A program made the position numbers and the translations under genes. Below the pieces are notes generated by a model. It searched no databases, was not told the origin of the DNA, and saw nothing but the letters and a program-made list of their open reading frames with translations. DNA of 64,000 nucleotides from Candidatus Heimdallarchaeota archaeon (GTDB taxonomy: Archaea > Asgardarchaeota > Heimdallarchaeia > Heimdallarchaeales > Kariarchaeaceae), in assembly GCA_026702845.1 (NCBI GenBank), contig JADCLS010000015.1, positions 62,001 through 126,000 on the forward strand. The letters are read 5' to 3'. Positions within the stretch are counted from its first letter, which is position 1. Every line of letters starts with the position of its first letter. Shown here in pieces: positions 55,181-63,547 of this stretch.

Positions 55181-56425
55181 ATGAAGAAGAAAATGGGATT
55201 TGTGGCTAATTCTTCAAGTCATACATTTATTCTATATCTCAATATAGCTTTGTTTGATGTGAGTGAATATCAGGAGTTAATAGATCATAATTTTTCAAAT
55301 CGGTTGTATTTGAATGAGACAGAACTTCTCGCAGGTTTGAACTCATTTCTTAATGCTGATATTAATATACTTGAGTTTGAGAAATATCCCGAGAGATTTG
55401 CAAAATGTCCAGAATTAACGCTCTCTTGGGAAACTCATGTTCATGATGTTGAATATTCAAGTTTACGACAATATGACCTTTCTTATCACAAATTGCTACT
55501 AGCACTTGATGATTTCAGAAGAAGATTTCAAGATAGATTTTCTACATTACTTGCTTATCAACTTGTAGGTGAGACTGATTGTGTTGATTCTGTTAATCCA
55601 ACATTATTAGAGTTCAGAGAATTAAGTTTAGATGAGCAAAAGAAGCGATATAATTTCTATTTCGATAGTCGCGAAGAGCCAAGATATGAAGATACTATCA
55701 ATATAGAAACTGAGAGTAATTACCAGGATGCGTCTGATTTTGATTTTAGTGGATATGATTCTAAGTATAACACATATCCCAGCCTCCTTCCAGATGAGTT
55801 TAAAATTGAAACTAGAATATTAGATTTAAATTGGAATAAATTGCGATTCACTTATGGTAAAGGATCTAATGGGTCATATATCAAGGGGATTTTCAGTAAT
55901 GGTCTTCTCTGCTTACAATCATACAAATTCTTCAAAGAACTTGAGATTTTAATCTTAAACAATGCTAATATTGAGGAAATTCCTTCCTTTGTGTATAATC
56001 TTGAAAAACTAAAAATATTAAACCTAGCCAATAACAAAATTAAGGAAATATCGGTCAAAATTAACCAATTACATAATTTAAGGGAGTTGTACCTCACCGA
56101 TAATAATATCAATAATTTGCCGGAATTAACAATACCATTGGTTGTCCTTGCCATCTCCAATAATCATCTAAAGAAGTTACCTAGCATTAAAAGAAAAACG
56201 CTTCAAAAACTATTCGTAGATCATAATCGCCAACTATCTGCCGATGCAAAGGAAATTTGTTCATTACCAGATTTATTAAGATTAGATATAGACCAAAGAA
56301 TCCTCTCATCAAACGAAGAGATTTTCTGCACATTACTTGATATGACGAGTATATACGATGAGAAAACCAATCAGTGGGGATTAAAACTAATTAATGATCG
56401 TTTTTTTGATAATCTGCCTACCTGA
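55181..56425 (+). CDS. LRR protein with N-terminal GFVANSSS motif
   Basis: 414 residues. The start MKKKMGFVANSSSHTFIL matches a widespread N-terminal motif (GFVSNSSSSSF) of unknown meaning in unrelated hypothetical proteins. A non-repeat domain follows to about 210, with acidic linker (EEPRYEDTINIETESNYQDA). LRRs run from about 245 to 350: LEILILNNANIEEIPSFV, LKILNLANNKIKEISVKI, LRELYLTDNNINNLPEL. Unlike other LRR genes here, it is flanked by perfect 46-bp direct repeats, so it may have been inserted or duplicated as a unit. Function unknown. Confidence 0.75.
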   Translation: MKKKMGFVANSSSHTFILYLNIALFDVSEYQELIDHNFSNRLYLNETELLAGLNSFLNADINILEFEKYPERFAKCPELTLSWETHVHDVEYSSLRQYDLSYHKLLLALDDFRRRFQDRFSTLLAYQLVGETDCVDSVNPTLLEFRELSLDEQKKRYNFYFDSREEPRYEDTINIETESNYQDASDFDFSGYDSKYNTYPSLLPDEFKIETRILDLNWNKLRFTYGKGSNGSYIKGIFSNGLLCLQSYKFFKELEILILNNANIEEIPSFVYNLEKLKILNLANNKIKEISVKINQLHNLRELYLTDNNINNLPELTIPLVVLAISNNHLKKLPSIKRKTLQKLFVDHNRQLSADAKEICSLPDLLRLDIDQRILSSNEEIFCTLLDMTSIYDEKTNQWGLKLINDRFFDNLPT

Positions 56426-56464
56426 ATTAAAATTAGTGGAGAATACTTATAGCACCAAGTCACT

Positions 56465-56510
56465 TCTCAATAGTTTAGAATCTAGTATTACTATACAATC
56501 ATTGCGCCAA
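56465..56510. repeat. 46-bp direct repeat, copy B
   Basis: Exact match to 54972-55017, located 40 nt after the LRR stop. The perfect identity in non-coding DNA points to a recent duplication or recombination that framed the LRR gene. Confidence 0.85.
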
Positions 56511-56586
56511 TTAAACTAAAGTGAATTTAATAGATATGAATAACCTATTCTTATATACTAAATAGGTTCAAACGAATATAGTAGAA

Positions 56587-57666
56587 ATGCGATTTCTTTT
56601 TCTGATCTCTCTGTTGATACTGGGATTCCTTTGTTTTCCTAGCAATGATGTGCAAGCCATTACAGAAGAACAATCCTCAATGCAGAATCTCTATGAGAAT
56701 CAAACCAGTTTCATTGGTCTGATCCTACGAGATATACAATTTGAATTTTATCAGCTTGATGAGGTCGTATTTATTGACAACACAATGGAAAATGTGACAA
56801 TTTCAATAATGGAGGTGAATAATGTGACAATAATGGGCAATACCTTCAATGAGGTAGAGGACGTGGCCATACTGATTTGGAAGTCAAATAATGTGACAAT
56901 CGAGAGGAATTCCTTTCACAATCTTCCCACATATGCAATTGGAATATATGAATCCACAAGTGCTCAGCTTAATAATAATACCATAATCCTGGCAGAAGAG
57001 TTTTACAATCAATGGTTCCTGATAGTTGGGATAAACGTTGATAGATCACCTCGAACTACAGTGAAATTCAATGATGTGTATTCACCAATTGGTGACGGGG
57101 TATATATTCACAGTTCTGAGAACTCTACAGTGTATTGTAATACCATCCATCATACCGGATTTATTGGCCTGTCATTGATAAATTCGCCATATACACTGGT
57201 TTATAATAACTCAATCACAGATAGTTCTTCCTATCAATTGCATCATTCAGGAGACATACCTGCAAGCTCTGCAGTTGGTATCTCCGCATCTCCAGGTGTG
57301 ATACTCAGGTACAATATTATCGATTATTCTGATAATACTGGAATCGATATAGATTCCTCCTCAGATACAATTATAGAGTACAATACCATTATTAATCATC
57401 CAACTGCAATATTTGTGGGCCGATCAGATAATGTTATTATTAGATTCAACATATTCTATAATAATGGGGTTGATATAGAATACGATCAGAGTGATAATCT
57501 GCTTACTCAGGGTAATGTGGTCACTGAGAGTAGTCCAATAGTTGCAACCACACCAAGGACAAGCAATCAAGCTGAAAGTGAAGATGAGCCTCCATACTAT
57601 CTACTTCTTATCATCCCTATTATTGGTGCCCTGGGATACCTAATTCAAAGGAAACGCTCATCATAA
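56587..57666 (+). CDS. Cell-surface parallel beta-helix (NosD/CASH-like) protein
   Basis: 359 residues with a signal peptide (FLFLISLLILGFLCFPSNDVQ) and a C-terminal anchor helix (YYLLLIIPIIGALGYLIQRK) followed by RSS. Between them, right-handed beta-helix rungs of 22-24 residues repeat N-N-V/T motifs: ENVTISIMEVNNVTIMGNTF, NNVTIERNSFHNLPTYAIGI, SDTIIEYNTIINHPTAIFVG. It is like NosD/CASH domain proteins that bind or process carbohydrates. Many NxS/T sites suggest N-glycosylation. It is an outer membrane-anchored surface protein with unknown ligand. Confidence 0.85.
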   Translation: MRFLFLISLLILGFLCFPSNDVQAITEEQSSMQNLYENQTSFIGLILRDIQFEFYQLDEVVFIDNTMENVTISIMEVNNVTIMGNTFNEVEDVAILIWKSNNVTIERNSFHNLPTYAIGIYESTSAQLNNNTIILAEEFYNQWFLIVGINVDRSPRTTVKFNDVYSPIGDGVYIHSSENSTVYCNTIHHTGFIGLSLINSPYTLVYNNSITDSSSYQLHHSGDIPASSAVGISASPGVILRYNIIDYSDNTGIDIDSSSDTIIEYNTIINHPTAIFVGRSDNVIIRFNIFYNNGVDIEYDQSDNLLTQGNVVTESSPIVATTPRTSNQAESEDEPPYYLLLIIPIIGALGYLIQRKRSS

Positions 57667-57781
57667 TCCTTATGTGGAATGTCTTGCCAGTTATTATGGA
57701 TATGCTGATGATTTGATGATAATCTCACGTTCAAAATACATATTATATTTTTATTTTGTAGCAGCGAATTATATATGCTCG

Positions 57782-58027
57782 CTACTCAACAGGTTCAGCC
57801 ACTCTATCGGAACCATCATCTCTATACTTGAAGACAAAGGCCAGCATTAGACCAACCACCAGTATAATCACAACAAAAGAGAGAATGACCTGCAATAGGA
57901 AGGTTTTCTCGAAATTCTCTGTGTAGTTAGACCGGCCAGATGCCTTGAGTACAGAAAATAACAGCGATAAGAGACCAAGTAAGGTAAATTTCATACTTTT
58001 TCTCATGGCTAATATTTCCATATTCAT
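57782..58027 (-). pseudogene. Partial duplicate of coxB: promoter plus N-terminal helix, no CuA domain
   Basis: An 81-codon frame (MNMEILAMRKSMKFTLLGLL...) whose residues 22-75 repeat those of subunit II from LLFS to RDDGSDR, with only one residue different. It then stops after VAEPVE. Only the first membrane helix remains; the second helix and cupredoxin domain are absent. DNA from 57802 to about 57950 is nearly identical to 54557-54705, more alike than the flanks. Its TATA box and start spacing are preserved, so it could be a transcribed membrane peptide instead of a dead copy. Confidence 0.7.
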
Positions 58028-58049
58028 ATACGTAGAAGAAAAAATGTTC

Positions 58050-58264
58050 GTATATAAGAACATCTATCGGAGTTTCGAATTGTCATTTTTTTGACTAATC
58101 TATAGCAAAAATATTACCAAAAGTATATTTTTTTCAATTACTTACTTTTCAATATCAAGCTACTGAAAGTTTCTCTATGAAAAATTCATTTTAAAACTAT
58201 ACTTTCATTGTCGGTAACTCATTAGTTTACTTTCTATAATACTATACTATCCTTGCGCCAAAAG
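58050..58264 (-). repeat. Duplicated coxB upstream region
   Basis: Matches 54805-55020: the TATA box, the CATCTATCGGAGTTTCGAAT stretch and the following AT-rich DNA align with scattered substitutions until GCGCCAAAAGG, where similarity stops. With the coxB fragment it defines a duplication of roughly 460 bp in the same orientation. To 58481 nothing else is supported; a 69-codon frame at 58247-58456 looks random. Confidence 0.65.
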
Positions 58265-58481
58265 GAATCTTATCTTAAATATAAATGCAATTGGATTAGC
58301 AAATATGAGTATTAAGAATAAAAACAAAAAAAGCTGTATTGATTGTAAATTATACTCTATTTTCATGGAAAACAACATTATTGATGGCCTAAAACCAAAG
58401 AAATAATTTTTATCTACTTGTAACACTATGATTGTGTCAATATTCCACAAATTCAAATAACAGGAAATAGTTAATCTGATT

Positions 58482-59456
58482 CTATATCTTCCCTATTTTA
58501 TCTTTTTCAGCTTTAGTATATCTCTCAAATAATTCATCGATCGCATCTCCCACCTTGCCTTTATCAATAAATACAAGATCCTGTTTGATAGTGATACCAA
58601 AATCACTTGGATTATCTAAAATCCACAATTGTAACTTGGTTTGATCAATCTCAAGCAATTGGGCCATGGTCTCCAGTTTAATCTCAGAATAAGTGTCAAC
58701 TATACGTTCGAATCGTCTCCTGTTAATAATCTCTTCTGCTTGTTCTGATCTTGATTCAAGGTTATCTCGCCTCGCAGTTTCTTTATTACTAGGAACATCA
58801 ATTGAAGGATTTGATTTTTCTTCAATTTCAACAGTGCTTAATTCTTCATCTGTAATTTCCTGGCTGGTATCTTGCTCTTTCACTTCGGAATTAATATTTT
58901 CTTTTATTTCTTCTATATTTGCTGTTTCCGTATCTGCTGTAATTGTTGTACTTACAAAGCGACGAGGTTTGTAAAATATTTTGGCAACGATTATTTCAAT
59001 AACAAATATTAACAAAGTCAAAATAATTATGTTTGCAAGGTATTGGAAAATGAGAAGAAACTTCAAACCATAAATAAAACTAATTTCTGGTAAAGTGAAA
59101 CTGTACAATAATACCCCCAAAGAAGTGCTAAAGCTAGGAAATAACACTGCTCCAACTTCTGAACCATCAATAGTCCACATAACAATTAAAGGTGACAGAA
59201 AAATAAACACATAGGCTCCAATATATGACCAGAGGTTCAATTCAGTGGGATAATTAATCAAAAGAGATTTAATTCCAAGCCAAAGTAACATCCCTGATTG
59301 ACTTAAACAAGCAGTGAAGAGAAACATCAAAAACTTTTCACTTGTTCCATCTTCTGCAATAATAATATACAATATAAATATCGATGCTATCACCGCAAGT
59401 GCAGAAAAAATTATCAGAATCCAAGGTAATATAGTACTAAGAAAAATGTTAACCAA
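58482..59456 (-). CDS. Membrane protein with cytoplasmic winged-helix/PCI-like tail
   Basis: 324 residues. Six or so hydrophobic helices cover 1-165 (ILPWILIIFSALAVIASIFI; SYIGAYVFIFLSPLIVMWTI). Then an acidic disordered linker (175-250, rich in Glu/Ser) and a C-terminal domain (RFERIVDTYSEIKLETMAQL...DFGITIKQDLVFIDKGKVG). The last part has the helix-helix-wing pattern of PCI/winged-helix modules. The arrangement of membrane segment, acidic linker and PCI-like end recalls DDRGK1-like proteins, but this is weak pattern likeness only. Function unknown. Confidence 0.65.
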   Translation of the reverse strand: MVNIFLSTILPWILIIFSALAVIASIFILYIIIAEDGTSEKFLMFLFTACLSQSGMLLWLGIKSLLINYPTELNLWSYIGAYVFIFLSPLIVMWTIDGSEVGAVLFPSFSTSLGVLLYSFTLPEISFIYGLKFLLIFQYLANIIILTLLIFVIEIIVAKIFYKPRRFVSTTITADTETANIEEIKENINSEVKEQDTSQEITDEELSTVEIEEKSNPSIDVPSNKETARRDNLESRSEQAEEIINRRRFERIVDTYSEIKLETMAQLLEIDQTKLQLWILDNPSDFGITIKQDLVFIDKGKVGDAIDELFERYTKAEKDKIGKI

Positions 59457-59866
59457 GATAACCGATCTAATTCAAAATAAGAATGTAAAAAATTTTCTTG
59501 ATACATTTTAAATAAAAAATCTAATAATGGCTAGAAAAGATCAGAAATCTAATAAATAAGCAATTTGAGAAGTAGTCTACATTTTGAATAGGTAAGTTTA
59601 TCTTTCAAGTAATTTTTATATTTCTGAAAACAGATTCAAGCAATTTTCGCAATTATAAATCAAAATTCAGTTTTTCTGTATTAATCATTGCATCTATTTA
59701 CATTAATTTTATATTGAGTATTGAGCAAATTTGCTCGTACACCACTATAAACATTCACTTTTTCTTGCTAAATTTTCTTTTTATTAGCATTTTAGAGAGG
59801 TCAGATGTTGATAAATTCTCCTTCAACATACTTTTTATAGTATTATTTTGTACAACCGAATTGTAG
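59457..59866. other. Intergenic region, 410 bp, with palindrome
   Basis: Between divergent genes. It contains a perfect 14-bp palindrome, GAGCAAATTTGCTC (59723-59736), and a TATA-like TTTTTATAG (59832-59840) about 27 nt before the haem O synthase ATG. No additional gene is supported. Confidence 0.5.
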
Positions 59867-60757
59867 ATGTTAGCAACACAGAATGTACAATCTCTGAGCT
59901 TTTCTGAGAATTTACTTAGATATTTTAGTTTGACCAAACCAAAGATCATTGTCCTCCTGAGTGTGACTGGTCTTGTAGGTTATTTCATCCCCAATCCAGT
60001 TACCAATTTTGGAAAAGTTATTGCTTTTGTTTATATGGGTTACGCCTCTGCAGGTGGAGCCATGGCAGTGAACAATTACATTGATCGTGATATCGATGCA
60101 GTGATGCAAAGAACAAGGTATAGAGCTAGTGTCAATGAAATCAATCCACCCTGGATGGTAGCAGTATTTGGAGGTCTATTAGCATTATCAGGGATACTCA
60201 TTGCATTTTTTGTATTCAATCCTCTTACAGCATACTTCTTAATTTTCGCAGATGTATTCTATCTTACTGGATACTCTTTGTACCTCAAGCGTAACTCATT
60301 GAGTAGCACTATTATTGGTGGTCTCATCAGTCCAACACCTGTATTTGTCGGGTTTACCGCAGCCACAGGAATGCTTTCACTAGAGGGTTTATTACTTGGG
60401 TTAATTGTCTTTGTCTGGACACCATCCCATACTTTTGCCATGAGTGCAAAGAATATAGAGGATTATACTGCAGCGAACATTCCCATGATGCCAGTAGTGG
60501 TTGGGATGAAGAAAACAGCATGGTTTACTCTTCTAGGAGGAGTGATCACCATGGTTTATGGTTATTATGTAGTATTAACCTATTTTATCCCATTGAATCA
60601 AATTACCTTACAGGTCATTCTTGCATTAGTCAGCCTGTATTTTCTATACACTTTACTTCTATTTGTACGTGATCCCACTCCCGAAACAGCAACCATTTGT
60701 TTCAGAAGGGGCCATACCCTCTGGCTATCTGCAGTGTTTATTTTAGCCCTATTCTAA
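59867..60757 (+). CDS. ctaB: Protohaem IX farnesyltransferase (haem O synthase)
   Basis: 296 residues, eight or nine helices, UbiA prenyltransferase family. Motif 1 NNYIDRDIDAVMQRTRYR (69-86) binds Mg2+ and prenyl diphosphate; motif 2 is GYSLYLKRNSLSSTIIGGLI; WTPSHTFAMSAKNIEDY is typical of CtaB. It attaches farnesyl to haem b to make haem O, needed by the oxidase encoded 6 kb away. No haem A synthase gene is present in the window. Its own promoter is likely (see preceding region). Confidence 0.94.
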   Translation: MLATQNVQSLSFSENLLRYFSLTKPKIIVLLSVTGLVGYFIPNPVTNFGKVIAFVYMGYASAGGAMAVNNYIDRDIDAVMQRTRYRASVNEINPPWMVAVFGGLLALSGILIAFFVFNPLTAYFLIFADVFYLTGYSLYLKRNSLSSTIIGGLISPTPVFVGFTAATGMLSLEGLLLGLIVFVWTPSHTFAMSAKNIEDYTAANIPMMPVVVGMKKTAWFTLLGGVITMVYGYYVVLTYFIPLNQITLQVILALVSLYFLYTLLLFVRDPTPETATICFRRGHTLWLSAVFILALF

Positions 60758-60791
60758 TCCTCCTAAATTGTCTTAGAACTACCAATCTTAC

Positions 60792-63134
60792 TCATAATAG
60801 TTTCTCAAGTTTTCCCAGTAATGATGAATATTCATAGGGTTTTTGTATAAAATCAATTGAAGAATGTGAGAACTCAGCAAGTAAATCTTTGGAATAACCA
60901 GATGAGATCAATACAGGTGTGCCAACTATCAATTTATTTATTTCTTTTAAAAATTCTTTACCTCCCATCACTGGCATAATGAGATCGAGTATTACTAGGT
61001 CAATCACATCTTTCATTTCTTTAAATATTTCAAGTGCCTTTAACCCATTTTCCGCCTCTAATACTTCAAAACCAGATTTTCTCAGTTGATTTACCAACAG
61101 GGATCGATAGAATTCTTCATCCTCAACCACCAGTAAGGTATGATCTTGTGGTTGAATTTCTATTGTAGTGATAGCTTCTTGTTCTAAATCATACTCATCA
61201 TCAACCTCTGTCAAAGGTAAGTAGATACTAATACTAGTACCACGATCAATTTCAGAATGTATCTCAATAAATCCAGAATGCTGAAATACTAATCCCTGAA
61301 CAACAGATAGACCAAGACCTTTTCCATCTTCTTTTGTAGTATAGAAGGGATCGAAAACACTACGAAGTTTCTCTTCTTGTATACCAATTCCGTTATCCGC
61401 AATTTCTACTTTCAAGTATTTCATCCTTTGAATGTTGTTTTTGCTGATAATACTGGGATTATAGGTGATATCCATCTGATCTGATGAATAATCAAATTCA
61501 GAAATATTAAGTTCAATATATCCATCATCATGTTTTATAGATTCAGCTGCATTGGTGATCAAATTTATCATGATCTGATTAAAATGGTTAAGGCTGATCT
61601 CTAGGCCAGAATTGGATGGTACTCTGTTACGAAAATTCAACAAATCTACATTCTCGAAAGATAACAACATCACACTGATCAATTTATCAAGAGCAAAAAT
61701 TAAATTTCTAATAGATATTTTATCACTTTTTATCAGTGATTTTGTTGTTCCTGTATAGGCTAATAATTGGTTCGTTATAGTTGAAGCTCGTTTATTCGTT
61801 TCTTTTAGTTCATTGATTAATTCTAGGCTATCATCATCCAAATCGGAGTATGAGAGGACTTCTAGTCCACTATTCAATATCTGCATGATATTATTGAAAT
61901 CATGTAATATACCCCCAGCCAATAATCCCAAGCTTTCAAATTTATGAGCTCCAAAAAGATGTTCCTCAAATCTCTTTTTCTCTGTAATATCTTCAACAAA
62001 ACTAAGTGTGTGTTCTTCACCATTCAATACGACGATTATTGCTTGTACGAGTATAGGGATAATTCTACCATCTTTAGTCAGAGCACGAGTTTCATAAATT
62101 CGCGGTCCTTCGCCTTTCTTTCTCATTCTATCAACAGCGATTTGGGATTTGAGTTCATTATCCGGAATCAAGCTTTTCAAATCTTTTCCAATCAATTCAT
62201 CTGGGGTGTTATATCCATATATTTTCAAATAAGAATCATTTACTTGGACGATTTGCCAATTCTTGTGTAATACCTGTCCCATCGGGGCATGAGTGAATAC
62301 TTGTTTGAACATCTCCTCACTTTCGGATATTTTTTCCAGTGCTTGTTTGTACTTCGTAATATCAATCATTGAGGTTATAAGAAGTTCCTTCCTATCAGAT
62401 GGGTAGGCTGACCTGATGAGCACATCTTTTCTATTTCCTTTGGCAGTTATGATATAACTTTCTCTCTCCAAACCATCTTTATCCCCAAGTCGCAAAAGTG
62501 AGCTCAATAGATCCTCTGGGGCCATAATTTGGGATTTGTCATACTTTATTAACTCTTCTTTGCTATTAACTTCAAAAAGCTCCAATACTGATTTATTCAC
62601 AGATACTATAGGATTAAGATCAAATATTTCCAGCTGTTTCACAGGATCATATACAACTTCTCGTAGGGCATCAGGACCTTCATCTACTTTTGCTTCAACC
62701 CATTTGGATAATTTACTAATATCTCGTTGAATTATCCCCACATTTGAAACAGCAGATATTTCATTCAAGATTCTATCCATCTGACCTATATTCTTCTCAA
62801 TATGCTGTTCACTAGCACGATGATTGACGTATAATAATAGTATTATAAAACAGGTTAGAATGATATGTACGTGTAACTCTAGCAGGTTGATGAGGACCAG
62901 CTCATTGAGTACATAAATAATGGTCGAAATAATTGGAATAAGTAGATAATGTTCCTCTTTATTGTATCCTAGTAGTAGAATGAATAGGATCAATGGATAG
63001 TAGAAAAATTCATTATTCACAATATAATTGATTAGATACAAAATAAAAAATGAAAATAAGGTAATCGTGGATCGTTTGAGCATTTCTTTTTCAATAAGGT
63101 TGATATTGAATTTTCCTATTTTCCAAATACTCAT
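60792..63134 (-). CDS. Membrane PAS - histidine kinase - receiver hybrid
   Basis: 780 residues. Several N-terminal helices (about 20-110), then two PAS domains (about 170-265 and 272-390; the second starts EEMFKQVFTHAPMGQVLHKN), the histidine box GGILHDFNNIMQ, N box NLITNAAESI, G1 DNGIGIQEE and G2 GKGLGLSVVQGL. A receiver domain (670-780) carries VVEDEEFYRS, VILDLIMPVMGG, ISSGYS and KPYEYSS. Like the kinase at 12175, it has no output domain. It probably senses a membrane or redox cue; convergent with ctaB. Confidence 0.93.
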   Translation of the reverse strand: MSIWKIGKFNINLIEKEMLKRSTITLFSFFILYLINYIVNNEFFYYPLILFILLLGYNKEEHYLLIPIISTIIYVLNELVLINLLELHVHIILTCFIILLLYVNHRASEQHIEKNIGQMDRILNEISAVSNVGIIQRDISKLSKWVEAKVDEGPDALREVVYDPVKQLEIFDLNPIVSVNKSVLELFEVNSKEELIKYDKSQIMAPEDLLSSLLRLGDKDGLERESYIITAKGNRKDVLIRSAYPSDRKELLITSMIDITKYKQALEKISESEEMFKQVFTHAPMGQVLHKNWQIVQVNDSYLKIYGYNTPDELIGKDLKSLIPDNELKSQIAVDRMRKKGEGPRIYETRALTKDGRIIPILVQAIIVVLNGEEHTLSFVEDITEKKRFEEHLFGAHKFESLGLLAGGILHDFNNIMQILNSGLEVLSYSDLDDDSLELINELKETNKRASTITNQLLAYTGTTKSLIKSDKISIRNLIFALDKLISVMLLSFENVDLLNFRNRVPSNSGLEISLNHFNQIMINLITNAAESIKHDDGYIELNISEFDYSSDQMDITYNPSIISKNNIQRMKYLKVEIADNGIGIQEEKLRSVFDPFYTTKEDGKGLGLSVVQGLVFQHSGFIEIHSEIDRGTSISIYLPLTEVDDEYDLEQEAITTIEIQPQDHTLLVVEDEEFYRSLLVNQLRKSGFEVLEAENGLKALEIFKEMKDVIDLVILDLIMPVMGGKEFLKEINKLIVGTPVLISSGYSKDLLAEFSHSSIDFIQKPYEYSSLLGKLEKLL

Positions 63135-63547
63135 TCTTACGTAGTATACATCTCTTAATATTTAATAATTATTGCTCCTAGGTAATTTCGACTTATAGAA
63201 ATACATATCATCAGTTAGTAAATCATATTTTACCAGTTTTTTATGTAATTAAACTTATTACTTGCATTAAACCATTTAGGTAATTCCTGTTCCATCCCCC
63301 ATTCCAAATATAATAATTGAGATTATCTAATCTTCCTTTGTTTTGATGAGCTATATAAATTAAATAATTTTTTATAATTTTCTTTCAATACCTCGAATAC
63401 TATAATAATTTACTATTTACATTCAAGTGCAATAACTATATTTTGTATAATGGAGCTAAAAACTTTCTCAATTTCATTTACCATAACATTTTATATACTC
63501 GAAATGAACCTGTAATTTGGTTGGAAATACCAACGAGGTTTAATATA
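63135..63547 (+). promoter_or_regulatory. Promoter and leader of the blue-copper gene
   Basis: 413-bp intergenic region with no other gene. A TATA box TTTTATATA at 63489-63497 would start the mRNA near 63520. There a hairpin GTTGG-AAATA-CCAAC (63520-63534) sits immediately before a Shine-Dalgarno GAGGT (63535-63539), 8 nt from the ATG. So, unlike most genes here, this one has a real leader and a possible ribosome-access control. Confidence 0.55.

Noticed and set aside
58247..58456. 69-codon minus frame with a hydrophobic stretch
   Set aside because: Begins inside a duplicated non-coding repeat border and has no relatives or start signal; hydrophobicity follows from AT richness.
59755..59949. 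64-codon minus-strand frame overlapping the ctaB start
   Set aside because: Overlaps the promoter and N-terminus of haem O synthase; no Shine-Dalgarno and random-looking composition.
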